From the NCBI RefSeq assembly GCF_014529945.1, contig NZ_JACVFB010000003.1, positions 868,001 to 932,000 on the forward strand: 64,000 nucleotides of DNA. Reading direction: 5' to 3'. How positions within the stretch are numbered: position 1 is the stretch's first letter; each line of letters opens with the position of its first letter. This stretch comes from Chitinophaga varians (GTDB lineage Bacteria > Bacteroidota > Bacteroidia > Chitinophagales > Chitinophagaceae). Below, one piece after another: positions 1 through 11,700 of the stretch. Below the pieces are notes generated by a model that worked only from the letters and a program-made list of their open reading frames with translations, ran no database searches and was not told the DNA's origin. The position numbers and the translations under genes were made by a program.

Positions 1-136
1 CATAATACTGTACAGCGGAATTGTAATCTTCTTTTTTATAGTACTGATCGGCGGCTTTCAGGTAATCGTAGGTAAACTGCGCCTGTAGCGTCATAGTGGC
101 CAGTAACACGGATGCGGTAAAGAATATTTTTTTCAT
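1..136 (-). CDS. Partial exported protein with TPR-like start
   Basis: Only the first 45 codons are inside the window; the gene runs off the left edge. The ATG at 136 gives a signal peptide (MKKIFFTASVLLATMTLQAQ, probable cut after Ala19). It is followed by a helical stretch with the pattern AADQYYKKEDYNSAVQYY, which looks like the first tetratricopeptide repeat. It starts 27 bp after the PorP/SprF stop codon and in the same direction. In Bacteroidota, PorP/SprF genes are often followed by a TPR plus OmpA-like peptidoglycan-binding protein, so that is the best guess for the missing part. The signal peptide and repeat-like start are seen; the OmpA half is inference. Confidence 0.7.
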   Translation of the reverse strand, partial: MKKIFFTASVLLATMTLQAQFTYDYLKAADQYYKKEDYNSAVQYY

Positions 137-163
137 GAGATGTCTGTTACATGTAGAGATGAA

Positions 164-1168
164 TTACAAACGAGGGCACACAAATTCCACTTCCGGTGTC
201 TTCACCTTCCTCCGTCCGATAAATGTGAGTGATACTTCAAAGCTGTTCGAACCGCGGGCCATCTTGCTCAGGTCAGATGTGTTGATATCGTAGCTCACGC
301 CCAGCATCATGGTTTTGTAAATAAAACCAGCGTGGGTAGTGAAGGCATCTTTGTAACGGTAGTTCAGCCCAAGAAGAAAATCTGTTTCAGGGGCGGCTTT
401 CAGCTGCCCATAGGCGCCGATCATCTTTTCCTGCGCCGGTCCCTGCGCCATAAACAGGAAGTTGGGCGTAATACTCAGTATGTCCGACAACGTTAGTTTC
501 ACACCGCCATGTACGTTAAAGCGCATCGGGAAACGTGCATCGCCCTTAGCAGCAAACTGGTCCTGCGGACGGGTGAGATGCATCACGGAGAAGCCGCCAT
601 AGATATTGAACTTCTTGCCCGGTGTAGCATCGTAGTAGAGGGCGCCGGCGCCGGCATCAAAAGAAAGCGAAGAAGTCCTGGTCAGTATGTCCGTTACCGG
701 GTTACCCGGATTATAACCCGTCACCGGGTTCCATTGCTCACCGAAGGTGAGCTTGGAAGGATCAAAGCGGCGTTGGATAAATCCCAGTTGCAGGCCAAAA
801 TTGAGCTGATGATAATGGGCTGCGTCCAGCTTCACGCCGGTATAAGCGGCGCTCACATAACCGGTGGTATAGTTATAGCCACCGTCACCGGCTGCCTGAT
901 TCAGGACGCTGGCCCCGAAATTGATATTTTTGGCGGTCGGCACTTCCGCCGTGATACCGTATGTTTTAAAAGGGCTGATATTTCCCCACTGGGTGCGATA
1001 TATCGCGGCGATGCGATAGTCTCCGTCGAAAGCGCCGGTGAGGGCGGGATTAAGCCACGACGGGTAAGTATAGTACTGCGAGAAATGCGGGTCAGCCTGG
1101 GCCATCACCTTTGAGCAGGCGAAGAAGGCTGTCACTGACATGAGCCATGTTGCAATTTTAGTTCTCAT
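164..1168 (-). CDS. PorP/SprF family type IX secretion membrane protein
   Basis: 334 residues. A signal peptide (about 1-24, ending VMAQ) is followed by the family signature ADPHFSQYYTYPSWLNPALTG at residues 25-45, then repeated amphipathic strands rich in Gly, Phe and Tyr, as expected for an outer-membrane beta-barrel. The C-terminal strand SFEVSLTFIGRRKVK fits a barrel end. PorP/SprF proteins act with the T9SS; paralogues coded beside type B cargo (gliding-motility C-terminal domain) are needed to secrete or attach that cargo. Here it follows, 32 bp downstream, a gene for just such a cargo protein, so it is probably a dedicated partner for the two giant proteins upstream. The ATG at 1168 gives a proper signal peptide. 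Confidence 0.9.
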   Translation of the reverse strand: MRTKIATWLMSVTAFFACSKVMAQADPHFSQYYTYPSWLNPALTGAFDGDYRIAAIYRTQWGNISPFKTYGITAEVPTAKNINFGASVLNQAAGDGGYNYTTGYVSAAYTGVKLDAAHYHQLNFGLQLGFIQRRFDPSKLTFGEQWNPVTGYNPGNPVTDILTRTSSLSFDAGAGALYYDATPGKKFNIYGGFSVMHLTRPQDQFAAKGDARFPMRFNVHGGVKLTLSDILSITPNFLFMAQGPAQEKMIGAYGQLKAAPETDFLLGLNYRYKDAFTTHAGFIYKTMMLGVSYDINTSDLSKMARGSNSFEVSLTFIGRRKVKTPEVEFVCPRL

Positions 1169-1200
1169 TTTGTGTCCGTGTTTTATGTGAATAATGTTCG

Positions 1201-4200
1201 TTATCTGATGATGGCCACATACCCTGACAGCGGCGCAAATCCGTTACGCAGGGTGATGACATAGTAGTAAGTACCTACCGGCAGCGGATTACCTTTAAAG
1301 CTGCCATCCCAGGGCTGTGCATAACCGCTCGACTCGTATACCCGCTGACCATAGCGATTAAATACTTCCACTTTACTATCGGGATAATCACTCAGGTTAT
1401 GGATCACCCATTTATCGTTGATATTATCGCCATTGGGAGAGAAAGCATTGGGCGGCACCACTGGTTTCAGCACTTTAACAGACAGTTGATCGGTAGCGGT
1501 ACAGTTGTGTTTGCCGATCGCCGTCAGCGTATAAATCTGATCGTGCAGTGCCGGGATAGAAGGCGACAGCAACGTCGGATTCGGGAAGTCGGCCGCTGGC
1601 TCCCAACGGAACTTCAGGTTCACGGAATCATTGGCCGTAGGCCTGAAAGTGATCACTGTTCCCTGCGGCACAACAAACGACTGGCCTGCATCGATAACAG
1701 GTTGCAGGTACACCACCACTTTGCTGCTGAAAGGTGCTGACGTACATCCCGCGGCATTGGTCACTTTCAGCTGTACGCCGTATTCGCCGGGCGAGGTATA
1801 TTTCTTCACCGGGTTCTGTGCGGTGGAGGTAGAACCATCGCCAAACTCCCATGACCAGGTGGTGATATTGCTTTTAGCATCCGTGCTCTGGTCTGTGAAT
1901 GTGTTGTCCGTTCCCTGACACAGCGTGTCCGGAGAAACTTTAAAGGATGCCACCGGTTGACCAAAGAACGCTTCTATCCGTTTGGTGGCCTGCGCATTAC
2001 AACCGAAGGCGGAAGTAGCGGAGAGCACCACGTCGAAAGGACCGTAAGCGGTGTAGTTATGCAGCGGGTCTTTTAAGGCGGAGGTAGCGCTGCCGTCACC
2101 GAAGTTCCACTGCCAGGTGAGCACTGAGTTGTCTTTGATCGTTGTGAGGTTGGTGAACTTCGCGCTACCTTCCGGCATACACACGGAAGCGGGCAACTGG
2201 AAATTCACTTCCGGCAGCGGATGCACAGCTACGGGCATGGCAGCGGTATCGCTGATACAGTTTTGATCACTGACAGCTACCAGCTTCACGGTATAGCTCC
2301 CATCGGCAGTATAGAGGATATTAAACGGACTGTTGTTGGTAGCTTGTGTTTGCTGGCCTTTGCCATCATCCCATTTCCAGGTGTTGATAACGCCGCCACT
2401 GATGGTGGACTGGTCGGTGATGACGGCAGGCTGGCCGAGGCAGACGTTGGCCGTAGCGGTAAAGACAGCCGTAGGTTTGGGATATACGACGATGTCTGTA
2501 GCCACAGAGTCCGAGCAACCGGTGCTGGCGTCAAATACATACCACACCTTGTGAGTGCCCGCACCGGCCACGGAAGGCGTAAAGTTACCGGAGGAGTCGG
2601 TGGCCGGGCCTTTATAGTAGCCTTTGCCGGTCACGCCGTTCTGTACGGTGGCATTAGCCACTTTGATAGTTCCCTTCACGTTCACGCATACACCGGTCAC
2701 CGGTGCATACGCCAGTTGAGGCTTCAGTTTGAAGCTGGCGGTAACGGTGGTATCTTTCGTACAGCCTTTATCGGTAGTTACCTGATATTTGATGGTATAG
2801 GTGCCAAACTTCGTATAGGCATGTGTAGGTGATGCCAACAGCGAAGTATTTGGATTAGTGGGCGTAGCGTTCGCGTCACCGAAATCCCAGCTGTGCCCGG
2901 CGAGGGTCTGCGCGTCGGGCACAGTGGCGGTGCTGTTAAACTGCACGATACCATCTACCGGCAAACAGTTGCCGGGGAAAGTGAAGGCAGCATGCGGCTT
3001 CGCGTATACAGTAATGGTTTGGGTGGCAGTATCACTGATACACAGGTCGCTCACTTTCACCACATGTTTAACGGTATAAGTTTTAAAACCCTGATAGGTC
3101 ATGGACTCCGACCCATTGGTGGTAGCTTTCTTCACAGAGTCGTTACCAAAATCCCAGTACCACTCTTTTAACGGAGCTGTTCCACCATAGGTAGAATTGT
3201 CGGTCAACTTCACAGGAGCGCCTTCACACAAAGCTGGTACGTCACTGGTAAAATTAGCTACCGGCTTGGCCGCCGCAGTCACCTGGAAGGCGGTATCGCC
3301 CACGCAGCCATCAGTAGAAATTACTGTCAGCTTCACATTGGCTTGTCCTGGCTGGAACGCATGATGTACTTCTATGCCGCTGTCCAGCGCCGGACCGGGG
3401 AATTCCCACTTCCAGCGGTCTATCTTATAATCGGGCTGATTGTTTTCTCCTTTGAAGATGGCGCTGTCCAGTGTACAGCCACTGTAGGTATAACTGGATA
3501 TCGCGCGGGGCTTGGTTTTCACTGAAATCGTATACCCTACTTTTTCCGTATTGGTACAATTCTCAATAGACGGGTGGGTAGACATCACCGTGATATCGAA
3601 TTCTCCGGTGTTGGTGAATTTATATGAACCCGGCAAGGTATACTTATAGTAGGTGATACCGTTGATCACCACGGTAGCCACAGGCACCGGTGCATTCACC
3701 GTGACGTCAGCGTTGGGTGTAATGGCCGCGCCCAGCAGGCTCAGTTTCCACACCATTTTGGTGGGCTTATAAGCCATGAGGATAGACAGCTCTACCGGTG
3801 TTTGTGTACAGGTAAAATCATTCTTGGTTTTGGAAGTATCAAGTTCGTTGTGAATAGAACCCACTGCGTTGAGGTTATTGATCAGCGTACCGGCGTTGTA
3901 GCCATAACTTTCCACGCTGCCCAGTCCATAGGTAGTAGCGGTAAAGGCCGAGTCGCTGGTCACGATACATTGTGCCTGCGCGGCATTCCAGCGTTTCACC
4001 ACCACGGTATAACCCGGCATATTGGGATGCGGATAGGTGGTATTGAACGTCTGACTGCCGTCGATAAACAGGGAGCCCAGACCGCCGGTAGGGATGATCA
4101 GCGTCAGGTAGTTGACGGTGATAAACTCGCGGTTATTACGATAGAAACCTGTTCTTTTCACCGCCTGTTCAATCGGGCTGAGATAAACCATCTCCGGATC

Positions 4201-5331
4201 ACCCAGCGGATCAGTGTTGCCGCAGGAGCCGGACGACGGCATGTATTGGGCTACCAGTACAGGTTTGTCGGCTTCAATATAATCCGCCGTTTTGCTGTTA
4301 AATGCATAGTAAGAACCCGCAATCAATCCGCCCGGTATAGGACTCCCATTCAGTTTTACATTGGTCGTCGGGTCTTTCACCACTACTTTATACATCGAGG
4401 TCTGATTGGAAGTAGGGGTGGCCGAATGCGAGTAAGGCGCCGTCAGGTAACGTTTCCCCCATGCCTGGAAAGGGAACACCTGTTGAATATTATTATCACC
4501 GCTGCCACCGCTATTGGTACATGATTGGGACGTACGGCTGCTACCGGAAAATACCGCTACGGGGTAACATTCTCCCGCGGAGTTACCGATAGACTTCACC
4601 GTGGTGCCCGTTAATTCACGGCCTTGCGAGCCACCGAGGGAGGCACCTACCAACTGGTAGATATCACCGCGGTTAAGCGTCACGGTGAATGGAACGCCCG
4701 GAGCACGGCCATTACGGGTCAGCACCGAGGGTTTGATTTCCACTACGGTATTGTTCTGGTTGGCGACCACAAACATCCAGGAAAAACAATCGGAGGCGTA
4801 GTCCTGCTGGCTATTCACAGAAATATAGGAATAGCCCCATGTTTCTTCCGGCATCAGCATAGTAGCGCCGGAAGAGGCACTGCCGAAAATATGCGCATAG
4901 GCTACAATCGGCACATTACTGTGAACATGAATCGATTTGTTGGTAAAGGTGCCTTCACCGCCCGTACCACCGAAAGATGGCGGTGGTGAATACAAGCGGG
5001 CATCGTTGGCGCCTGTTTTAGGTATCAGGTCGGTAGCAATCACCGTGTTGGCAGGGATGTTATAAGTCCGTGTCCAGGCGGTACCGGTGATGTTCACAGT
5101 TACCGTCGCGGGTTGTTCGGCGCTCAGGTACAGGATCATCTCCTGTGTATTGCCCCCACCTGGCTCCATGAACTGGTGATGTCCGTAGCCAACCCAGAAG
5201 TCTTTCCCTTTATTGGAAAGATTCTGGGCGTGCGAACTAAAGGCTACGAACTGCAACACTAACACAGATATGGTTATGAGACATCGCTGTAGCCGTTGGC
5301 TGGCAGGATGATGAGTGATTTTGGTTAACAT
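1201..5331 (-). CDS. Giant T9SS type B surface protein: IgGFc-binding-like, PKD repeats, gliding-motility C-terminal domain
   Basis: About 1376 residues from the ATG at 5331; a TTG three codons upstream is a less likely start. After a signal peptide ending SSHAQ comes a domain beginning KGKDFWVGYGHHQFMEPGG (about residues 40-480) that resembles the IgGFc-binding protein N-terminal domain. The middle has at least five PKD-type domains, recognisable by W-x-FGDG-like cores such as WQWNFGDGSAT and WSWEFGDGSTS. The last 85 residues (PNAFSPNGDNINDKW to YVAIIR) are a gliding motility-associated C-terminal domain, the type B T9SS sorting signal. Such proteins are exported and fixed at the cell surface and usually act in adhesion. 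The N-terminal half is clearly paralogous to residues about 2080-2560 of the 2979-residue protein upstream. The ligand cannot be told from sequence. Confidence 0.9.
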   Translation of the reverse strand: MLTKITHHPASQRLQRCLITISVLVLQFVAFSSHAQNLSNKGKDFWVGYGHHQFMEPGGGNTQEMILYLSAEQPATVTVNITGTAWTRTYNIPANTVIATDLIPKTGANDARLYSPPPSFGGTGGEGTFTNKSIHVHSNVPIVAYAHIFGSASSGATMLMPEETWGYSYISVNSQQDYASDCFSWMFVVANQNNTVVEIKPSVLTRNGRAPGVPFTVTLNRGDIYQLVGASLGGSQGRELTGTTVKSIGNSAGECYPVAVFSGSSRTSQSCTNSGGSGDNNIQQVFPFQAWGKRYLTAPYSHSATPTSNQTSMYKVVVKDPTTNVKLNGSPIPGGLIAGSYYAFNSKTADYIEADKPVLVAQYMPSSGSCGNTDPLGDPEMVYLSPIEQAVKRTGFYRNNREFITVNYLTLIIPTGGLGSLFIDGSQTFNTTYPHPNMPGYTVVVKRWNAAQAQCIVTSDSAFTATTYGLGSVESYGYNAGTLINNLNAVGSIHNELDTSKTKNDFTCTQTPVELSILMAYKPTKMVWKLSLLGAAITPNADVTVNAPVPVATVVINGITYYKYTLPGSYKFTNTGEFDITVMSTHPSIENCTNTEKVGYTISVKTKPRAISSYTYSGCTLDSAIFKGENNQPDYKIDRWKWEFPGPALDSGIEVHHAFQPGQANVKLTVISTDGCVGDTAFQVTAAAKPVANFTSDVPALCEGAPVKLTDNSTYGGTAPLKEWYWDFGNDSVKKATTNGSESMTYQGFKTYTVKHVVKVSDLCISDTATQTITVYAKPHAAFTFPGNCLPVDGIVQFNSTATVPDAQTLAGHSWDFGDANATPTNPNTSLLASPTHAYTKFGTYTIKYQVTTDKGCTKDTTVTASFKLKPQLAYAPVTGVCVNVKGTIKVANATVQNGVTGKGYYKGPATDSSGNFTPSVAGAGTHKVWYVFDASTGCSDSVATDIVVYPKPTAVFTATANVCLGQPAVITDQSTISGGVINTWKWDDGKGQQTQATNNSPFNILYTADGSYTVKLVAVSDQNCISDTAAMPVAVHPLPEVNFQLPASVCMPEGSAKFTNLTTIKDNSVLTWQWNFGDGSATSALKDPLHNYTAYGPFDVVLSATSAFGCNAQATKRIEAFFGQPVASFKVSPDTLCQGTDNTFTDQSTDAKSNITTWSWEFGDGSTSTAQNPVKKYTSPGEYGVQLKVTNAAGCTSAPFSSKVVVYLQPVIDAGQSFVVPQGTVITFRPTANDSVNLKFRWEPAADFPNPTLLSPSIPALHDQIYTLTAIGKHNCTATDQLSVKVLKPVVPPNAFSPNGDNINDKWVIHNLSDYPDSKVEVFNRYGQRVYESSGYAQPWDGSFKGNPLPVGTYYYVITLRNGFAPLSGYVAIIR

Positions 5332-5358
5332 CTTGTACAATTTTTCATCTTGAAATGA

Positions 5359-5700
5359 TTATTGTTTGATGATCATCTTTGACGTTCTTGTCCCATCTTC
5401 AAATAAGGCCCGTAACATATAAGGCCCTTGCGCCAGTCCGGAAACCTGCACCATATGGTCTTTTCCAGGTGTGGCGATCCTCTTCACCTGCCTGCCGTCC
5501 ACCCCGTAAATGACCAGCTCACGCAGGTCTTTCACTGATTTCACGTGCACAGCTACCGAGGCCGGATTAGGATAAGCAGTGATAGACCGGGCGCTGTTAA
5601 TCAGGCTGTCTATTCCCTGCCGACAGCTGTGGGCTGCTGCATGGGTTATTCCCCCATGCAGCAACGCAGCTGTAATTATGAAAGCAAGCAAGTACTTCAT
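5359..5700 (-). CDS. Mini-protein: signal peptide plus T9SS type A sorting domain
   Basis: 113 residues. It has a signal peptide (about 1-22), a roughly 18-residue linker with one Cys, and then a T9SS type A C-terminal domain filling the rest. The signs are the AYPNPASVAVHVKS start, the LVIYGVDGRQVKRI strand and the PYMLRALFEDGTRTSKMIIKQ end. In known T9SS substrates this roughly 75-residue domain is attached to a large cargo; here there is almost no cargo. It lies between the two giant surface protein genes with 27 and 20 bp gaps, so it is probably co-transcribed. It could be a remnant of a deleted cargo gene, or a genuine small secreted peptide that occupies the secretion or attachment machinery. 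The frame is intact, which argues for use. Confidence 0.8.
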   Translation of the reverse strand: MKYLLAFIITAALLHGGITHAAAHSCRQGIDSLINSARSITAYPNPASVAVHVKSVKDLRELVIYGVDGRQVKRIATPGKDHMVQVSGLAQGPYMLRALFEDGTRTSKMIIKQ

Positions 5701-5720
5701 CTTCTTTCACTTTTTTTTGA

Positions 5721-8700
5721 TTATCGGATCAGGTTGATCACACCTTTTTTCTCTACACTTGAACCGTCTTTCAGTACCAGGTGACATACATAGATGTACA
5801 CACCGGAAGGCATGGCTTTGCCTTTGTAAGCACCGTCCCATCCTATATCCTGACTGTTGGACTCAAACACTTTTTCACCCCACTGATCAAATATGGCGAT
5901 GTGTATTTTGTTGATGATATAACCATACACTTTCAGCACATCGTTCTTACCATCGTTGTTCGGTGTGAACGTGTTAGGGATGTAGATACCATCCGGCAGG
6001 GTTTTGCCTTCGGCCGGATCAGATATTTTGTCTTCGCAACCTCTCACTTTCACAAGGAGTTTCACGCTCTGGGAAGGTTGCAAACCAGTGATCAAATGTT
6101 CCAGCCCTTCTCTTCCGGATGATGGCAATGTCCAGGTAAGACCACCATCGATAGATACTTCATAGCCGGTAGCATTCGGTACTTTATCCCATCTGAAGCG
6201 AATCAGGTTTACGCCGACGGTATCTACTCTCACCACAGGTGCTGTCAGTAAGGGCAGCACGTGCACTACTGCTTTGGCGCGGGTAGCACCCGGACAGCCA
6301 TGGTTGATGGCTTCGAGGTAGTAGGTACCGCTGACAGTCACGCCGGTGATCGTGTATACGTTGCCGGTAAAGAGCAGGTTACCACCTGTTGCCGCATCGT
6401 ACCAGTTGTACAGCACGCCTGCTTCCGGATCTTTCACGGCCAGCGATACATCACTGCCGGTGCACACGGTCATGGAGTCTTTCACGATGGCAGCAACGCC
6501 TGGTGTATATACTTCCACTTCTTTCGTGGTATCACCGATACATCCTTCTGCCGCTACGATGCTGAGTTTCACTTTGTGGATACCCGGATATTTGAATTGT
6601 TTGGTAGTGTCTTTCCGGTAGCCATAAGTGGTGTCACCGAAATTCCAGTTCCAGCTGCTGATACCCACATTGTTGCTGGTAGTAGCGTTACCGGTGAACT
6701 GTGCCACATCGCCCACACAACCGGAGTATGCACTGGTGAAGTCCACCACCGGCGCGGGTATTACTTTCATGGTGAGGATAGCCTCAAAGCTGTTGTTACA
6801 GCTTTCGATATCCGGATGAGAGATCAGAATGGGTATGTTATAAGTACCCGGTGCAGAGAACACATATTCATCCGGCAGTACAAAACGATAGTAAGTACGA
6901 TCGTTGGCTATCAGTGAATCTTTAGGCACCGGATTGTTCTGTACCACGTCTACAGCAGGCGTCAGGTTCTTCACGCTGCTCAGTTTCCAGGTGAGCGTGG
7001 TGGGTTTCACCGGTATCAGCATAGAGAAGCGGAACGGTGTTTTCGCACAGGTATACGTGTTGTTGCTGCCGCTGGACGGGTTCAGCACGTTGCTGAAGGC
7101 CGGCAGGATATTGAGGTTCTTCACCAATGTTCCGGCGTTGTAACCATAGCTTTCCACACTGCCTAAACCGTAAGTAATAGCGGTGAAGGCTGAGTCAGCA
7201 ACAACATTACATTGTGCTGCGGCGGCATCCCACCTTTTCACCACTACCGTATAGCCGGGATGGTTAGGATGCGCATAAGTGTGGTCAAACAGGTTGCTGC
7301 CATCGATCTGTAAAGAACTCAATCCGCCTGTTGGTATAATGAGGGTAAGATAGTTGGTGTTGATAGCCTCAACGGTATTGCGGTACAAACCGACTTGTTT
7401 GATACCTTGTTCCAGCGGGCTGAGGTAGATCATTTCCGGATCACCATCACCAAAGGTGTTATCACAGGATCCGCTGGATGACATGTATTGGGCAACCATC
7501 ACCGGCTGATTAGCTTCGATATAATCGGCAGTATTGCTTTCATATTGATAGAAGCGGTTGTTGATCAGGCCGGTCAATGCTACACCGTTACGTTTCACGA
7601 TGGTAGCCTGGTCTTTTACCAGTACGCGATAGATGTTGGTCATAAAGCTGGCGGCATCATCATCGATGGAAGTAGGTGCCGTCAGGTATTTTTTACCCCA
7701 TGCCTGTGACGGGAAGCTTTGCTGGATGAGGTTATCACCGGAAGATCCCGTGCTGTTACCACATCCGATGCCGGTACGGCTACTGCCGGAGAAGAAGGCC
7801 ACCGGGAAACATTTACCGTCGCTGTTCACGATGGAGCGTACATGGGAGCCGGATACGTCATATCCTTCAGAACCCGCCATCAATGCACCTAATACCTGAT
7901 ACACCTCTCCTTTGTTCAGTGTCACGGTAAACGTCTGGTTGGCAGGTCTGCCGGCCAGTGTAGGCACGCTGGGCGTAATTTCCACTGTGGTATTGTCGTA
8001 GTCCGCCACCACATAGAACCAGGAATAAGTATCGGTACCATAATTCTGTCTGGAGTTCAGCGAGTAGTAATCGTAACCATACGTACCTACGGGCAACAGC
8101 ATAGTGGCGCCGGAAGAGGCACTGCCATAGATGTGTGCGTAGGCAACGATGGGCACATCACTTTCGATGCTGATACCTCTGTCGGACCAGCCTTCTTCCA
8201 ACAGACGGGCGTCGTTCATACCGCCTTTAGGCAGCGTTTCCGTCGTGATGGTTTTATTGGCCGGGATGTGGTACGTACGTACCCAGGAGGTACCATTTAC
8301 GCGGACCGTTACATTGGAAGAGTCTTTCGCGTTCAGGTACAGCACCATTTCCTGACTGTTATCGCCGGTGAAGAACTGGTGATGGCCATAGCCTACCCAG
8401 AAGCGGGTACCTCTGTTGGAGCTATCTGCCGGTTGCAGCTGCTGCGGTGAGTTGGTACCGCCATTCAGGCCGGTGAATTTGTCGAAATAATGCAGGGTGC
8501 TGTCAACGATCACGTTGGCGACATCATCTACTTTACTCAGCGAATCGGTCTTCCACTTATCCGTGCTGTCGGTCATCGCCAGCCGGATGTCTTTCTGGCG
8601 TTTGATATAACCCTGCCATGGGTCGAGGTAGAACTGCTGGATATTGAAGTCGTACACGCCGCTGGCCGGTGTAACGTCCACGTCTGTATAGAAATACATG

Positions 8701-11700
8701 AAGTCCGTTCCCGGTGCGATATTCGGCGGTTTCACGCCGGAATAGCGACGCACGGTCATATTAGACGGCAGTGTGGCATTGTTCCAGGTGATCTTCGTCA
8801 CGGTATCGGTACCAAACATAAATGTCTGGGTAACACCTGCTGCCGGAGCTGCCGGGAAGGCTGGTAATGCCGGCGGCACGGAGGTAGGCAGGAATTCATA
8901 CGCACCCATATCAGGCACGCCTTCCTGTAATGTCACCGGCCTGGGGTTACCGTCGATGTCTGTATTGTTGCCAGGCACCTGCACACCACGGCCATGGATA
9001 GCCCATACTTCCGGATCGGTCAGTACCGGATGCAGGTCATTGGTACCTGTGAAGGCCGGTTTGTAAACGATGGAGTTGGCATCCAGTCCGCTACCGGTGC
9101 GATAGGCGGCCAGTGTAGCGTAAGACGCTACCGGTGTGTTCTGCCTTACCAATACAGCACCGGTAGTATACAATGTATTGTAATCGCTGTTCAGGAAGTT
9201 CGGATTAGCGACATACATGGTACGGCCGGCGTCGGAAGAGAAGATATTATTTCTCACTTTCACCGGAGAAGCAGAGGACGACGTATGCGAGAAGTAAGCC
9301 GCATAGTTGTTGTTAGTGCTGGTGGAAGTGTTCAGGATACTATTATTAAGATAATTGAGGTTCTTGCCATACTCACTGTAAAGACCATACGAATTGGTAG
9401 CAGTCGTATGAATGCTGATCACGTTGTTACTTACAGTAGTAGTGTTGGAAGATGTCATGGTGATACCTCTCAGCTCACCGGTGTTGGCTGTGCGGGCAAA
9501 TATTTCGTTGCCGGTCACCAGGCCAGGGGCAGCTGCTCCCGGATCGCAATAACTGAGGTAGATCGCATATCCTTTGGACGCAGTACTGTTGATATTGATT
9601 TTATTTCTGGCGATGGTAATCGCGGTGTCACAATCACCTGCATAGATGCCATAGGCGGTAGAGGCGAGAGCGCCATTCAGCGTGATGATATTTTTACGCG
9701 CCGTCAGCCTGTTGACATACGATGCATAAACACCATAGTTATAAGAACGGTTGATGGTGTTGCTGTCGATAGTCACACCCGGAGACATTAATTCGCCATA
9801 GCTGTTAACCCAATACACGCCATTACCACCTTCGGTGATGGTATTGCCGGTGATCACGTTACCCAGGCCAATACAGTTATTGGCGTATACGCCGGCGCTG
9901 TTGGTGCCGGTGGAGGTAGATACAGGCAGCGTGATGGCACACAGCGACAGACTGTCGAAGGATGCTTTCTTCGCAAACTCTACTGCTCTGGTGTAAGTAG
10001 TGCCTGTTGGTTTAAAGGTAATTTTTTGCCAGGTCACATAATCTACGCTGTCAAGTTTCAACACGTAGTTCAGGGCCGCGGTACCGGCGTAAGTAATCGT
10101 TACGTCCGCCGCATTGCCGGAGGCGCTGCTGAAGGTCACCCTGTTCACGGCGGAAGCGCCGGGGACATGATGCATCGTCAGCTGCTCGGTATATGTGCCA
10201 TTGGCAGCGAGGAACCATACCGGTCCTGCGATGCCGCATTCCAGTTTGGACACCACAGCGGAGAATGACTGGAAGTTGGTAGCGCTGGTAGGCTGTGCCG
10301 GGTTGATGGTGTAAGTACCTGCCAGCAATGGATCGTTGAGGTTGACCATTACCGGTGTGGAATACACGGTATCGCGGTTGCTACACACCACGGCGCAACG
10401 GAAGTATTTCTCCGTGCCGGCGATGGTGTTGTAAACACTCACGTATTGGGTATCGCTCACATATTTCCACGGACCGGCGGCAGTGGCGGATACCTGCCAT
10501 TGGTAGGTCTGATGGCCACCTTTGCTGTTACCTGCGAGGTCCAGCTTAATGGCGGTGCCCATACAAATCGGCGTGATAGGATCTACCGTTGCATTGCCTG
10601 CAACCGGCGGAGAGGTACATTCAGGGATACTGATTTCAAAAGCACCCATGTCCGGAGTGGTAGTGCTACGGGTTGTACCCAGAATGTCGATGGTGACGCC
10701 GACCGGGCGACCGCTGTTATCCAGCGGAGAAATTACCGGTGCGAAATTACCCACAGACGGATCCGCAAATACCGGCTGAATAGCGAGGGAGTTGCTGTCC
10801 AGTTTGGCTCCGGCGCGCCAATCGGCCAGGGTTATGTAGTTGGTACCGTTATTACCGGTGTAGGCGGTATTACGGCTGCTCTTTACAAAGATGTCGTTGT
10901 AGTTGGATTTGAATTCCGCAGAAGAGGAGATATAAATACCTGTTCTGTTACCAGTACCTGCACGGCTGATATCGAGGATATTATCGAGGAATTCCACGCC
11001 GGCCACAGTGCTGGACTGATAGATACCAGTGGCTTCGGCGCTGCCGGTATTAACGGCATCGTTCAGTGCCACCGTATTGTGGTAATACAGCACAAAATCA
11101 CTGCTGTAGTTATAGAAACCACGCTGCGTACCACTTCCACGGATATCATAGATCACGTTGTTGATCACTTTCGCCGGATTGGTGACGATAGCGTCAGCAC
11201 TGCTGAACTCAATACCATAGAAGCTGTTGGTAGTGGTGGTAGCGGCGTTAAAGAGGCCATGGATACGGTTACCACTGATAATCGTACCATCACCTTTGCT
11301 GTTCACGCTGATGCCATAGTTGGAATAAGACACACTGCTGCGTCCTGTCCGGAAGATATCATTGTGGTCTACTACCGTATTTTCTGCGTTAGACAGATAT
11401 ACGCCATAGGAATAGAATTCACTGATCGCATTACTGTCGATACGGTTACCGGCAGGAGAACCAGGTGTCGTACCGTAAAGGACCACACCATAATATCCAC
11501 CGTTGATATTATTACCACGCACCAGGTTGTTATCGCAGAGATTATTGGAACCGCTGCTGGTGCTGGCATCAGCGCCGTTGATGACAACGCCGGCCATACC
11601 GGAACTGGAGGAAGTATTGTCCGTAAGGATGCGGTTATGCGTGATCCTGTTATTGTCTGCGTTAGCGAGCAGATGTACGCCATAACCGTTGGTACCGCCG

